Shown piece by piece: positions 1 through 9,378 of a stretch of DNA of 64,000 nucleotides. The position numbers and the translations under genes were made by a program. The stretch comes from Paracoccus sulfuroxidans (GTDB lineage: Bacteria > Pseudomonadota > Alphaproteobacteria > Rhodobacterales > Rhodobacteraceae). The notes under the pieces were generated by a model that saw only the letters and a program-made list of their open reading frames with translations, had not been told where the DNA came from and did not search any database. Position 1 is the stretch's first letter. Each line of letters opens with the position of its first letter. The stretch spans positions 176,171-240,170 of the forward strand of contig NZ_VLKU01000008.1 in the NCBI RefSeq assembly GCF_007830335.1, given 5' to 3'.

Positions 1-1254
1 CATCTGCTCGGCGATGCGGGTGTTTTCCTCGCGGTCCTCACCCCAGACCGAGCCGCCCAGCCCGTATTCGCCCGCGTTGACCGCGCGCACGATGCTGTCG
101 GCGTCGTCAAAGCGGATCACCGGCAGGATCGGGCCGAACTGTTCCTCGTCCACGATGCGGTGGCCGTCCTGCACGTCGGCGACGATGGTCGGGCGCAGGA
201 AGAAGCCCTTGCGATCCTCGACCTCGCCACCGGCGATGATGCGGCCATCGGCGCGGGCCGAGGCGATGAATTCCTGCACCTTCTCATATTGGGCGCGGTT
301 CTGGATCGGGCCGATGGTGGTGCCCTGCTTCAACCCGTCATCGACAACGGCGGCATTGGCAAGCTCGGCCAAACGGTCGCAGACGTCCTCATAGATCGAC
401 TCGTGGACATAGGCGCGCTTGATCGCAAGGCAGACCTGACCCGCGTTCATGAAGGCGCCCGCAAAAAGGCCCGGCGCGACCTTCGCGGGGTCCGCGCCCG
501 GCAGCACGATGGCGGCGTCATTGCCGCCCAGCTCCAGCGTCAGCCGCTTGATGGTGCCCGCAGCACTCGCCATGACCTTCTGCCCGGTCGCGGTCGAGCC
601 GGTGAAGGTGATCTTCGCGACATCCGGATGCGCGGTCAGCTGCCCGCCCAGATCATTCAGGTCGGTCACGATGTTGACGACGCCTGCGGGCAGCATCCCG
701 GCCATGATCTCACCCAGTTTCAGCGTCGCAAGCGGCGTGGTGGGCGAGGGTTTGATGACGATGGTATTGCCCGCCAACAGCGCCAGCGGCAGTTTGAAGG
801 CGATGATCAGGACCGGGAAGTTCCACGGGATGATCGCACCGACCACGCCCAGAGGCTTGCGGAACTGGCGCACCAGACGGTTTTCATTGTCCTCGATCAC
901 CTTCACCGGCAGGTCATAGCTGGCAAGGTGGCGGATGAAGGCACAGCTGTAGGCGATCTCGGCGGTGGCCTCGGGCAGCGGCTTGCCCTGTTCCTGCGTC
1001 AGCAGGCGGGCAAGATCGTCGATCTGCGCCTCGATCCGGTCAGCGAGGTCCAGGATCAGCTGGCGGCGCGCCTCGATGGGGGTCGCGGCCCAAGCCGGGA
1101 AAGCGGCCTTTGCGGCGGCAATCGCCTCATCCATCTGCGCGGCCGAGCCGCGGGGCGCGCGGGCCAGCACCTCTTCGGTGGCGGGGTTGATGACGTCCAT
1201 CTCGTTCGCGCCATCGACCAGTTTGCCGCCGATCAGCAGTTTGTATTCGGTCAT
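1..1254 (-). CDS. NAD(P)-dependent aldehyde dehydrogenase (3' end outside window)
   Basis: Aldehyde dehydrogenase superfamily enzyme oxidising an aldehyde to the acid with NAD(P)+. About 418 codons are visible and the C-terminus lies beyond base 1. The central motif LELGGND supplies the general-base Glu, and GQVCLA places the nucleophilic Cys near residue 275; IIPWNFP is the usual cofactor-binding segment. Two ATGs lie 6 nt apart (1260 and 1254). The AGGAGG at 1261-1266 touches the first, so 1254 gives normal spacing. The gene is divergent from qhpR and shares with it an operator-like motif pair also found at qhpA/qhpG. This suggests, by inference, that it consumes the aldehyde made by the amine dehydrogenase. 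Substrate is not readable from sequence. Confidence 0.93.
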   Translation of the reverse strand, partial: MTEYKLLIGGKLVDGANEMDVINPATEEVLARAPRGSAAQMDEAIAAAKAAFPAWAATPIEARRQLILDLADRIEAQIDDLARLLTQEQGKPLPEATAEIAYSCAFIRHLASYDLPVKVIEDNENRLVRQFRKPLGVVGAIIPWNFPVLIIAFKLPLALLAGNTIVIKPSPTTPLATLKLGEIMAGMLPAGVVNIVTDLNDLGGQLTAHPDVAKITFTGSTATGQKVMASAAGTIKRLTLELGGNDAAIVLPGADPAKVAPGLFAGAFMNAGQVCLAIKRAYVHESIYEDVCDRLAELANAAVVDDGLKQGTTIGPIQNRAQYEKVQEFIASARADGRIIAGGEVEDRKGFFLRPTIVADVQDGHRIVDEEQFGPILPVIRFDDADSIVRAVNAGEYGLGGSVWGEDREENTRIAEQM

Positions 1255-1260
1255 CTTCAT

Positions 1261-1615
1261 CCTCCTGAAATGCCGGTTCGCCCCCCGGGATCGGGGCCAG
1301 GCGTCCGCCGCCATGGCGGTTTGCACCAGCAAAGCGCGGGCGTTGTGTTGATTCTTGCCAATTCCGGCCAGTTCGCATTTCGCGCGCCACCGCGCCGGAA
1401 TTCTGGCCGCAAATGTCAAACCCGGATTTTCGCGCAGCGCCACACTGGCGCGTAAAGCACCATGATTGCCGGTACTTACGATGCATTCCCAGAATTCACG
1501 GGTTCGACAGGATTCTGACCCGTTTCAAACGGCTGTGCTATAGTTCGGTAACAGGGAAGTGACGCCGAACCGCGACGGGAAAGTCAAAAGCGGACGGCTG
1601 CATGAGGATGGTTGG
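1261..1615. promoter_or_regulatory. Divergent aldehyde dehydrogenase / qhpR control region
   Basis: This 355-nt gap separates the aldehyde dehydrogenase from qhpR. It holds CTGGCCGCAAATGTCA at 1403-1418, reading toward qhpR, and an inverted relative at 1356-1371 that reads CTGGCCGGAATTGGCA toward the dehydrogenase (13 of 16 identical). Their centres are 47 bp apart. The same arrangement, with centres 48 bp apart, lies between qhpA and qhpG. I infer that it is the binding region of the AraC-type regulator QhpR. No further gene is seen in the gap. Confidence 0.6.
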
Positions 1616-2584
1616 ATGCAAACATCATGGATACGGGCGCCCGTGATCCCGTCGCTGATTGGTGAATCCGGGCCCAGCGAGGCCGCCGTGCCTCTGGATT
1701 TTTTTGTCGGCCAGCTGGAAGCCAGCCGCAGCAACTCGAAGAACCCGATGGCGCTGTGGTCTCTGGGTGAGGCCATCGACCTGCGCAGTCTGGGCTGTCT
1801 GGGCGAAGCGGTGCTGAACAGCGCCACCCTGGGCAAGGCGCTGCGTGTCTTTGCGCAGGGCTTCGCGGTCATCCAGTCGAACACGCAGGTGCAAACGCTG
1901 GTCGATGAGAATGAGACCCATGTGACCTATCGCGTGCTCGACCCGCATATCTGGCCGCGCCGCGCCGATGCCGAGCTGAGCCTTGGCCTGATCCGCGGGA
2001 TCTGCGCGGCCTTCGGGCTGCGGCGCGACGCCGTGCGGGCCGTGGGGTTCGAGCATCAGCAGGACAGCGACACCCGCCCCTTCGCGCAGCATGCCGGTTG
2101 CGCGCTGAGCTTCGGGCATGAGGAAAACCGGCTGACTCTGCCGACGCAGGCACTGTCGCAGCGCCGCAGCACCGAGCCCTCGCCCGAAGTCGAGCGCCAA
2201 TCGCTCAAGGTGCTGGAAAACGCCCTCACCGAGCAGCGCCGCACCGCCCCCGCCTCGCAGCGGGTCCGTCAGACCGTTCTGAGCCAACTCGGGCGCGGAG
2301 ATGTCAGCCAGCAGGCTGTCGCATCGGCTTTGGGGATGTCGGAACGTTCGCTGCGCCGGGCGCTGGCACAGGAGGGACGGCCCTTCCACGAGATTCTTGA
2401 GGAATGCCGCCGCGCGCAGGGTTTTGCGCTTCTGGTGCGCACCGACCAGCGCCTCAGCGAGATCGCGCTGGCACTTGGCTATTCCGATCAGACCGCCTTT
2501 TCGCGCGCGTTCTCGCGCTGGTTCGGGCTGTCGCCGCTGGAGATCCGCCGCAATGGCGCGATCGAGGAAAGCGTGATCCGCTGA
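1616..2584 (+). CDS. qhpR: QhpR, AraC-family regulator of the amine dehydrogenase genes
   Basis: AraC/XylS-family transcription factor of about 322 residues. An N-terminal effector-binding domain of the arabinose-binding type is followed by a C-terminal double helix-turn-helix. This includes VASALGMSERSLRRALAQEG and, near the end, LSEIALALGYSDQTAFSRAF, the most typical AraC signature. In Paracoccus denitrificans the gene at this place of the qhp locus, qhpR, activates the amine dehydrogenase operon in response to amines. Start: a GTG at 1559 would add 19 residues, but ATG 1616 follows GAGGATGG and looks better. The 3' end overlaps the tail of convergent qhpF by about 97 nt. Confidence 0.85.
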   Translation: MQTSWIRAPVIPSLIGESGPSEAAVPLDFFVGQLEASRSNSKNPMALWSLGEAIDLRSLGCLGEAVLNSATLGKALRVFAQGFAVIQSNTQVQTLVDENETHVTYRVLDPHIWPRRADAELSLGLIRGICAAFGLRRDAVRAVGFEHQQDSDTRPFAQHAGCALSFGHEENRLTLPTQALSQRRSTEPSPEVERQSLKVLENALTEQRRTAPASQRVRQTVLSQLGRGDVSQQAVASALGMSERSLRRALAQEGRPFHEILEECRRAQGFALLVRTDQRLSEIALALGYSDQTAFSRAFSRWFGLSPLEIRRNGAIEESVIR

Positions 2585-4248
2585 TCGAAGGCCTGCTCGC
2601 GGACCGGGCCGTTATGGGCGGTGAAGATCCGCAGCCGGTCCGCGAAGGCCGCGTCGATGGCCTGAAGGATGCGGCGGGTTGAGGGCTCGTCGATCTCGGA
2701 AAAGCTTTCGTCGAAGATGAGGATCGGGCTACGGCTCAGGAAGGCTCGGGCCAGCGACAGACGCTGGCGCATGCCGCCCGAAAGATCGGCACCCGTCTCG
2801 GCCAGATCGGTCTCAAGTCCCGCCTTGCTGCGCGCCCAAGCCGCCAGATCGGCTTGCTCCAGCGCCAGCCACATGGTGGCCTCATCCGCGTCAGGCGCGG
2901 CAAGGCGCAGGTTCATCGCGATGGTGCCGCGCAGGATGCCGGGACGCTGCGGCAGATGCAGGATCAACGCGCATAGCGCCGAGGGCTGCATGGCGTCAAT
3001 CGCCGCGCCGTCCAGCAGCGCCTGCCCCGCCTCGACGGGTGCGGCGCGGGTCAGCGCCGACAGCAGCCGGGTCTTGCCGATGCCCGAGGGCCCGTCGATC
3101 AACACCCGTGCGCCCATCGGCAGGGTGGCATCGACCGGCTGGTGACGCGCGCCCGCTGCGCGCAGCCCGATCAGCTCCAGCACCTGCGGGGCGTGCGGCG
3201 GCGTGTTCCCCGCATCGGGCCGCGCATCGGCGAAGACCTGCGCCAGCCGCGCGACTGCAACCTTGCTGCGCGCCTGCGCGTGATAGAGGCCCAGCAGGTT
3301 GCGCAGCGGCCCCTGCATCATCGTCGCATAGGCCAGATAGGCAATCAGCGTGCCCAGCTGCCATTGCCCCTGCACCACCAGCCAGCCGCCGATCAGCAGG
3401 ATCGCCGCGCGGGTCAGCGCCGACAGGATCTGGCTCACCGCGCCCACCGTCTCGGACCAGAGGCGCTGGCGGATCAGCCCGGTGATCTGGGTGTCCTGCT
3501 GCTGCTGAAACAGCCCTTCACGCGCGGGCATGCCGCCGACGGCGGTCAGGGTCGCGCGGGTCGCGAGGTTCTCGGCCAGTGTCGAGCTTAGCGCGCCGCG
3601 CTGGTCGCGCACCTCCTCGGCCAGCGCCTGCGTCTTGGGGCGTGCAACGCTGAGAAACGCCAGTTCAATCGGCGCGATCAGCAGCGGAAGCAGCACCATG
3701 CGCCAGTCCAGCATCGCCATCAGGACGATGCCGCCCACCAGCCGGAAGATCGCGCCGATGGCCACCAACACCGTGTCGAAGGCAAAGCGCTGGATCTCAC
3801 CGCTGTCGCCATCAAGCCGCGCCATCGCCTCGCCCAAAGGCATTTCGGGATGGGCGGGGTCACGGCGCATGGCGGCGTCATGGACGCGGGCGCGCAGGTC
3901 CATCAGCATCCGGGCCGAGGCGCGCAGGTGGATCATCCCGTTCAGGATGCCAAGCCCCACCGACGCGAGGCCCAGAAGAAAACTCAGCGCCGACCAGTTG
4001 ACCAGCGCGCCCATGTCGCGCGCCATGATGCCCTGATCGATCACCTGTTTCGTCAGTAGGGGCAGCGCCAGCCCCATGGCCGCCGCCATCAGCGAGGTCA
4101 GCAGCACCAGCGAGATCGCAGGCAGCGAGGCCGCCAGCACCGGAGCCAGCCAGCCGGTATTCTTCGCGTCGAAGATCAGCCGCGCCAAGCGGCGGGCCAA
4201 GGCTTCGCGCCGGGGTTCAGCGGTTGGCGGCTCAGCGGGCGGGCGCAT
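2488..4248 (-). CDS. qhpF: QhpF, ABC exporter of the amine dehydrogenase gamma subunit
   Basis: A fused ABC transporter of about 586 residues with an N-terminal membrane domain (several hydrophobic helices in the first 300 residues) and a C-terminal ATPase. Walker A is GPSGIGKT, the signature is LSGGMRQRLSLARAF, and Walker B is ILIFDESFSEID. In P. denitrificans QhpF is needed to move the modified small subunit to the periplasm. The start at 4248 (MRPPAEPP) overlaps the end of qhpE by 17 nt, which argues for translational coupling; an upstream in-frame start at 4293 is less likely. The C-terminus overlaps the 3' end of qhpR on the other strand. Confidence 0.9.
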   Translation of the reverse strand: MRPPAEPPTAEPRREALARRLARLIFDAKNTGWLAPVLAASLPAISLVLLTSLMAAAMGLALPLLTKQVIDQGIMARDMGALVNWSALSFLLGLASVGLGILNGMIHLRASARMLMDLRARVHDAAMRRDPAHPEMPLGEAMARLDGDSGEIQRFAFDTVLVAIGAIFRLVGGIVLMAMLDWRMVLLPLLIAPIELAFLSVARPKTQALAEEVRDQRGALSSTLAENLATRATLTAVGGMPAREGLFQQQQDTQITGLIRQRLWSETVGAVSQILSALTRAAILLIGGWLVVQGQWQLGTLIAYLAYATMMQGPLRNLLGLYHAQARSKVAVARLAQVFADARPDAGNTPPHAPQVLELIGLRAAGARHQPVDATLPMGARVLIDGPSGIGKTRLLSALTRAAPVEAGQALLDGAAIDAMQPSALCALILHLPQRPGILRGTIAMNLRLAAPDADEATMWLALEQADLAAWARSKAGLETDLAETGADLSGGMRQRLSLARAFLSRSPILIFDESFSEIDEPSTRRILQAIDAAFADRLRIFTAHNGPVREQAFDQRITLSSIAPLRRISSGDSPNQRENAREKAV

Positions 4249-4915
4249 GGGCAATCTTGCGTTCAGGTCCGTGCCATTTCGCGCGCGCCGCAAGCGCCAT
4301 CGCCGGATCGGCCAAGGCGCCGCCCGCGCAAATCATCGCGGCCAGCTCGCCCGCGACGCGGGCGGCGGCAAGGCTTGATCCGCCCATGCCATCCCCACCC
4401 TGCTCGGGCGAGTTGTTCCAGGCTCCGATGACGCCGGGACGGGGCAGCGACAGATCCTCCCACCCGCAGCGCGCGTCCCCGGTGACGGCGATCACGCCGG
4501 GATAGGCGGCCGGAAAACAGGGCGCGCCCTGCGCGGGATGTGAGGCGATCAGGGGGATGCCAGCCTGCAGCACGGCCTCGCAGGCAGCGCGCAGGGGCGC
4601 GCGATCCTGCGCCAGCCCAAGGCTCATGCAGATCAGCGCCGGGCGTTCTTCATCGGGCAGCGCCGCCAGCCAGCGCAAAGCCGCCGCGACGCGCAAGGCG
4701 CTGGTCACGGGCCGATCGTCAAAGATCTGGGCATGAAGGATTTCGGCCGATGGGCAGGCACGGCGGATCACCGAGGCGACCGCCGTCCCATGTCCAAGCC
4801 GGTCCGGTCGCGCCGAAACCGCAGTTCCATCGACCAGAAAGGCCCGGCCCGAAGCCAAGGGCTGGGCCGGATCGTCGGCAGGGCCACCGCTGTCGATGAC
4901 GCCCACCCGGATCAT
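4232..4915 (-). CDS. qhpE: QhpE, compact subtilisin-like protease cleaving the gamma-subunit leader
   Basis: Subtilase-fold serine protease of 227 residues, well below the usual size, with no signal peptide, so cytoplasmic. The triad is visible: Asp8 in GVIDSGG, His42 in GHGTAVASVI, and Ser181 in GGSSLAAARVAGE. In P. denitrificans QhpE removes the N-terminal leader of the gamma subunit after cross-linking by QhpD. The start ATG lies one base after the stop codon of qhpB, and the end overlaps qhpF, so B-E-F are tightly coupled. A longer open frame upstream of 4915 lies inside qhpB and is unlikely to be used. Confidence 0.92.
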   Translation of the reverse strand: MIRVGVIDSGGPADDPAQPLASGRAFLVDGTAVSARPDRLGHGTAVASVIRRACPSAEILHAQIFDDRPVTSALRVAAALRWLAALPDEERPALICMSLGLAQDRAPLRAACEAVLQAGIPLIASHPAQGAPCFPAAYPGVIAVTGDARCGWEDLSLPRPGVIGAWNNSPEQGGDGMGGSSLAAARVAGELAAMICAGGALADPAMALAARAKWHGPERKIAHAPAR

Positions 4916-4916
4916 C

Positions 4917-6005
4917 TTACTCGTCCCGCTGGAACATGCGGACCGAGGAGAGCGACATCGACGCGCCGTCCGGCAGCTCAACATCGGCCTTCCGCTCAAG
5001 CGTTTCCGCATCATAGGCCGCGATATTGCCCATCGCGCCCGAGATGAAGATCGTCTTGTTGTCCGACGCGACGTTGATCGAATAATAGCTGTGCGGCAGC
5101 GGCACGCGCTTGATCGGTTCGTCCTTGGTCAGGTCGAAGCTTTCCAGCACGTTATAGACGCCATAGGCGCGGGTCTTGTCCGGGCTGACGGCGGTCGAGA
5201 AATAGAAGACGTCCATGGTGCGCACATCGCGCATCTTCATCTCATCCGTGGCCAGATCCAGCGTCAGCAGGCCGGTGCGGAAGCTTTCCGGGTCCTCGGG
5301 GTTGCCGTCCTTCAGCGAAGTATAGAAGGGCGCGACCATGACGCCCGAATTCTCATACTGGCTCCAGACGTCCAGCACGTCGGACGGGTTGTACTTCTCG
5401 GTGTTCCACGCGACGACGGGACGTTCGTCCAACTGCTCGCCCGAGGCGGCGTCGAAAGTGTACATGCTGCGGCCCAGTCCATAAAGCTTGCTGCCATCGG
5501 TCGAGAACATCAGCAGCGTCACCTGACGCGGGGCCGGGAAGGTCTTGATCGGCGTCAGATCCTCGGCATTGTAAAGCGTGATCTGGGTGGGCTGCACCTC
5601 GAAATGCGCCAGTTCCAGCTTCACCGGGCTTTGATAGGCCGCGATGGTCTTGCCATCGGGCGAGAGCGCCAGACCGAACAGGTTCTTCACCCGCATTTCC
5701 GGCGTGCTCAGGTCAACACGCGCCACCGTCTCGCCCGAGATCAGATCGACCTTGGCGATGCTTTCGGTCTTGTTGATCGAGACGTAAGCAAACTTGCCGG
5801 TCGGATCGACGGTGGGCGTCATCGGCATGGGGCCGGCGTCATCGTCGAGCGTGACGACCTTGTCGACCGCCATCTTCTCGGTATCGACAACGACCAGCTT
5901 GTTCGGGCGCGCGGGCGCCAGGATATAGTCGCGGGCCAGCGCCGTATCGGCACCGAGCATCAGACCGGCGGCGACCAGTGCAGGCAAAAGGCCAGGTTTC
6001 ATCAT
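4917..6005 (-). CDS. qhpB: QhpB, beta subunit of quinohemoprotein amine dehydrogenase
   Basis: The beta subunit (362 residues) has an N-terminal signal peptide (hydrophobic stretch after MMKPG, cleavage near ALA-RDY) and then a seven-bladed beta-propeller with YVTN-like blades, for example the NKLVVVDTEK and GKFAYVSINKTESI segments. The family protein sits in the periplasm and forms the alpha-beta-gamma heterotrimer that holds the tryptophylquinone subunit. Two adjacent ATG codons (6005 and 6002) start the gene. It follows qhpC after 5 nt and is followed by qhpE after 1 nt, in the order known for the Paracoccus qhp operon. Confidence 0.93.
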   Translation of the reverse strand: MMKPGLLPALVAAGLMLGADTALARDYILAPARPNKLVVVDTEKMAVDKVVTLDDDAGPMPMTPTVDPTGKFAYVSINKTESIAKVDLISGETVARVDLSTPEMRVKNLFGLALSPDGKTIAAYQSPVKLELAHFEVQPTQITLYNAEDLTPIKTFPAPRQVTLLMFSTDGSKLYGLGRSMYTFDAASGEQLDERPVVAWNTEKYNPSDVLDVWSQYENSGVMVAPFYTSLKDGNPEDPESFRTGLLTLDLATDEMKMRDVRTMDVFYFSTAVSPDKTRAYGVYNVLESFDLTKDEPIKRVPLPHSYYSINVASDNKTIFISGAMGNIAAYDAETLERKADVELPDGASMSLSSVRMFQRDE

Positions 6006-6010
6006 CGGGT

Positions 6011-6337
6011 TCAGCCTTTCGCTTCCGGGAAGACCGACTGCAGCTTGCGCCAGTCGCGGGTCAGGTTGTCGGCGCCTTCGCTCCACTCGGGGTAGGTGTT
6101 CAGCGTGTCGGCGACCTGCGCGGGCCACCAGCAGGGGTCGGCGCAGCCATAAAGGTCGGCCTCCATCGGCTGGCAAAGGTTCGCGACGGCGCCGAACGCG
6201 TCAACTTCCCAACCGGGGTCGAACGAGGTCGTGCAGCCGACCAGCGCGTTCATCGCCACGACTTCTTCTTCGCGGCCCTCGGCTTCGGCTTCGACGAAGG
6301 CTTTGGCCTTCGCATTGGCGGGGGTCAGGTGTTTCAT
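6011..6337 (-). CDS. qhpC: QhpC, gamma subunit precursor carrying the cysteine tryptophylquinone
   Basis: A 108-residue precursor with a 28-residue leader (MKHLTPAN to EEEVVA) and an 80-residue mature chain beginning MNALVGC. With that numbering all residues known to be modified in this family fall in place: thioether pairs Cys7-Glu16, Cys27-Asp33 and Cys41-Asp49, and Cys37 with Trp43 for the cofactor (GCADPCWW). The leader is not a Sec or Tat signal; in the family it is recognised by QhpD and removed by QhpE. Its ATG overlaps the qhpD stop as ATGA. Four cysteines in 40 residues and the conserved WEVDAF make the assignment firm. Confidence 0.96.
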   Translation of the reverse strand: MKHLTPANAKAKAFVEAEAEGREEEVVAMNALVGCTTSFDPGWEVDAFGAVANLCQPMEADLYGCADPCWWPAQVADTLNTYPEWSEGADNLTRDWRKLQSVFPEAKG

Positions 6338-7818
6338 GCGGAAATTGCCTCCTTGGCTGGGCCGGGCGCGGCGCTCGAATTCAGGCTCGGACGGGTCATC
6401 CGGGGTTCGAGCTGGCTGCGGAAGAATGACGGGTTCGCCTGCATGATGCGGACATAGGATTCCAGACCGAAGTCCACCCAATCCCGCAGCAGGTCGCAGT
6501 AGTGATAGACAGGCGCGAAGGGGTCGCCCTGACGCGCATAGGACTCGTGATAGCAGCCCCCTGCGCAGATCGAGCGGATGCGACAGGTCTTGCAGCCGAA
6601 CTGGCTGCGGTCCTGCGCGCCCTCGATGAAGGCGGCAAGCTTCGGCACGTCGATGCCGGTATCGACATTGCCATAGGTCGGCTGGTCCGAACCGACAAAG
6701 CGGTGGCAAAGGTGCAGATCGCCTTCCTTATCGACGGCCAGCATCCCAAGACCGGCCCCGCAGGGGATCGCCTTCTTGGTGCCTTGCGCGATATCGGTCA
6801 GCAGCTGGTGCATGTTCGAGAAGCCGATATTCTCGCCCCGGCAGGCCGCTTCGGTATAGCGGCGGCCAAGGGTCTTCATATCCTCGAAGACGTTTTTCAG
6901 CGCGTCGGTATCAAGGTTGAAAACCGCGATCGGGCCGGAAGTGGCAGGACCGAAACCGACCTCGTGGAAGCCGAGGTCGTATTTCAGGTGATCGTGGATC
7001 GCCATGACATCGGTCACACCGCGGGTCAGCGTCACGCGCACGCCGACCGGCCGCGCGGTATAACGCGCGAGCAGCATACGCACATTGCGCGCCACCACGT
7101 CATAGGTGCCCTTGCCGCCCACCGTCTTGCGGTTCGCGTCATGCAGCGCCTTCGGGCCATCCATGGACACGGTCAGCGCGAAGTTATGGGCGTTGAACCA
7201 GTCGACCAGTTCTTCGCTCAGCAGCGTCGCGTTGGTCGTCAGCGAGAAGTCGACCGTCTTGCCAAGCTCCGCCGCGCGCGGCACCGCATATTCCACCACC
7301 TGACGGATCAGCGGCACGTTCGACAGAGGCTCTCCGCCGAAGAAGACGACGTTCACCCGGTCACGGTCGACCGCCTGCTTCAACAGCAGCTCGAACGAGG
7401 CTTTCGCCGTCTCGAACCGCATCTTTTCGCCCTTCGAGGGGATCGCGAGATCCTCTTTGTAGCAATAGGTGCAGGCGAGGTTGCAGCCGGTGTTGACGTT
7501 CAGGATGATCGTCGACAGCGGCACCTCGGTCACCTTGACGATCTGGCGCGGCACATCCGGGGTCGCGGCGTCGCGCAGGATATCCAGCGACAGGAAGCTT
7601 TTCACGCAATCGGCCAGATCATCGGGGGCATGACGCCCCCCAAGCTCTGCCTGCATCAGCCCGGCGTCGAAACGCTCGTGCTTGCGGGACAGATCGAAGA
7701 CGTCCTGCGCCACGCCGTCCAGTTCGAACAGGCTGGTCGTCGGCACATGCATCAGCATGGCGTGACCATCCACATCGACCCGGTGGGCATTGTGACGGAT
7801 AAGGGTCAGGTCTCCCAT
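6334..7818 (-). CDS. qhpD: QhpD, radical SAM enzyme forming thioether cross-links in QhpC
   Basis: Radical S-adenosylmethionine protein of 494 residues. The SAM-cluster motif CNLACTYC places Cys112, Cys116 and Cys119. A SPASM-type C-terminal region with many Cys ([26 protein letters not shown]) would hold two auxiliary iron-sulfur clusters. The N-terminal 100 residues form a peptide-recognition region. In P. denitrificans it makes the three intramolecular Cys-Glu/Asp thioethers in the gamma subunit, in the cytoplasm. AGGGAGG lies just ahead of the ATG; the gene begins 12 nt after qhpA and overlaps qhpC by 4 nt. Confidence 0.95.
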   Translation of the reverse strand: MGDLTLIRHNAHRVDVDGHAMLMHVPTTSLFELDGVAQDVFDLSRKHERFDAGLMQAELGGRHAPDDLADCVKSFLSLDILRDAATPDVPRQIVKVTEVPLSTIILNVNTGCNLACTYCYKEDLAIPSKGEKMRFETAKASFELLLKQAVDRDRVNVVFFGGEPLSNVPLIRQVVEYAVPRAAELGKTVDFSLTTNATLLSEELVDWFNAHNFALTVSMDGPKALHDANRKTVGGKGTYDVVARNVRMLLARYTARPVGVRVTLTRGVTDVMAIHDHLKYDLGFHEVGFGPATSGPIAVFNLDTDALKNVFEDMKTLGRRYTEAACRGENIGFSNMHQLLTDIAQGTKKAIPCGAGLGMLAVDKEGDLHLCHRFVGSDQPTYGNVDTGIDVPKLAAFIEGAQDRSQFGCKTCRIRSICAGGCYHESYARQGDPFAPVYHYCDLLRDWVDFGLESYVRIMQANPSFFRSQLEPRMTRPSLNSSAAPGPAKEAISA

Positions 7819-7830
7819 TTCAGCCTCCCT

Positions 7831-9378
7831 TTAGCGGATCGGCGCGTCGACGAAGCGCTGAACGGTGGAGTAAAGATGCGCCTCGCCCGTCAGGGTCTGG
7901 TCGCCCTCGGTGACCTCGGCGATGACTTTCAGGTTGCCAAGGTTGTTCGTCATCATCGGACGTTCGGGGTTCGGACCGGCCTCGGCCGGGGTGAACAGAC
8001 CGTTTTCGTCTATGCCACCGGCGAATTCGGTGTCCTTCATCTCGATCGCGGCAGCGTCGAAATTGTCGAGCGACCATTTCGCCGGGAAATAGCCAAGCGC
8101 GATGTCATCTTCCGTGCCGGGTTGGCCATCAGGACCGTTCAGCCAGCCCATCGCTTCGAATTGCGCGGGAACTTTCGGGATCGGGCCACCACCATCGCCG
8201 ACGCGGGCCAAGGTCAGTTCGGGCACGACGCTGATGCGGTCGGGCGTCACGAAAGCGGCAAGGTTCGCCTTCTGCTCGCCAAGCGCAATCTCGACCGCTC
8301 GCGGATCGCCCGAAGCGGTCAGCGACAGGGTGACGCCGGTCGGCGTGGTGCCGGTGATCTCGCCAGTAACGCCCTCGGGCAGGACCAGCTGGTCGCCAAG
8401 CCCGGTGCCCGAGACCTGAACCGTCGTCGCCTCACCGATCTTCAGCCGCGTCGGAGCAACCGAAAGGATCTGAGCCTCGGCCCCTTCCGGCAGCGCCGCG
8501 ATGCGGCCACCGATGACGTCGTATTTCGCGTCATGCCAGCGCCCGGTAATCTTGCCGCTGTCGCTGATTGCGAAGATCTGGCGGATCTCGGTCGTGCCAT
8601 CGGTCAGGGTCGCGCGCCATTCGCCCGCGCCCAACAGGCGGCCGGTGCCGGTGAACTTGCGCTCGGCGGCGCCGTTCAGGACCATCTCGACCTTGTAGTC
8701 ATCGCCGTCCTTCGCAAGGGTCAGCGCGCCGGTATAATCGCCCTGCCCCGGCTGGCGACCGGCCAGCACGTAATTGCCCGACAGATCGCGATCCATCGCC
8801 GCAGGCGCTTCGCCCAGCGGGTAGGTCTTCGACAGATAGTCGAGGATCTCGGTCTGCGCGATACCCCACCAGTCGCGGTCACGCGCCAGCGCCTGATATT
8901 CCAGCGTCGGGAATTGGCCCAGGTGGAAGTTGATCAGATGTTCCCAATCCTGCGGCGTGCGGCGCTGAAGGCCGACGCGTGCATAGGAATGGCAGCGAGA
9001 GCAGGTCTCGGTCATCAACTGGTTCGGGCCGTCGTCATTCGCGACCGGCTCACGCTCAAGGATATAGCGGTAGGGCTCGCTTTCCGCGAAGGTCAGCCCG
9101 CGCGTGTCCGAGAGATAGCGCACCACGGCCACACGCTCTTCATCGGTCAGGCCGACGCCGTGGTTGCGGATCATCCGCGTCACGGTCATGTCCCAGGCCT
9201 CCGGCGTCTTACGCACGGAATCGATGCGGTCGATCTTGCCGTCGTCACCGGTGACGTGGCAGGCCGAACAGGTGTTCTCCAGAACTTCTGCCCCGGTCAC
9301 GGCGAAGGCTGGCAATGCCAGCGCCCCGAAACCGAAAGCGCAGCTGGAGGCAAGAGCGAGACGGGTGATGGATTTCAT
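7831..9378 (-). CDS. qhpA: QhpA, di-heme alpha subunit of quinohemoprotein amine dehydrogenase
   Basis: Periplasmic alpha subunit of 515 residues. A signal peptide ends near ALPAFA. The N-terminal domain has two heme c sites, CSACH near residue 36 and CSRCH near residue 128, followed by three beta-domains typical of this subunit. The enzyme oxidises aliphatic and aromatic primary amines to aldehydes and passes electrons from the tryptophylquinone through the hemes to soluble carriers. First gene of the minus-strand operon A-D-C-B-E-F. Its upstream region, shared with qhpG, carries the operator-like motif pair. Confidence 0.95.
   Translation of the reverse strand: MKSITRLALASSCAFGFGALALPAFAVTGAEVLENTCSACHVTGDDGKIDRIDSVRKTPEAWDMTVTRMIRNHGVGLTDEERVAVVRYLSDTRGLTFAESEPYRYILEREPVANDDGPNQLMTETCSRCHSYARVGLQRRTPQDWEHLINFHLGQFPTLEYQALARDRDWWGIAQTEILDYLSKTYPLGEAPAAMDRDLSGNYVLAGRQPGQGDYTGALTLAKDGDDYKVEMVLNGAAERKFTGTGRLLGAGEWRATLTDGTTEIRQIFAISDSGKITGRWHDAKYDVIGGRIAALPEGAEAQILSVAPTRLKIGEATTVQVSGTGLGDQLVLPEGVTGEITGTTPTGVTLSLTASGDPRAVEIALGEQKANLAAFVTPDRISVVPELTLARVGDGGGPIPKVPAQFEAMGWLNGPDGQPGTEDDIALGYFPAKWSLDNFDAAAIEMKDTEFAGGIDENGLFTPAEAGPNPERPMMTNNLGNLKVIAEVTEGDQTLTGEAHLYSTVQRFVDAPIR

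Noticed and set aside
160..1455. Long plus-strand open frames over the aldehyde dehydrogenase
   Set aside because: The minus strand encodes a clear aldehyde dehydrogenase with catalytic Cys and Glu; the plus frames are its mirror.
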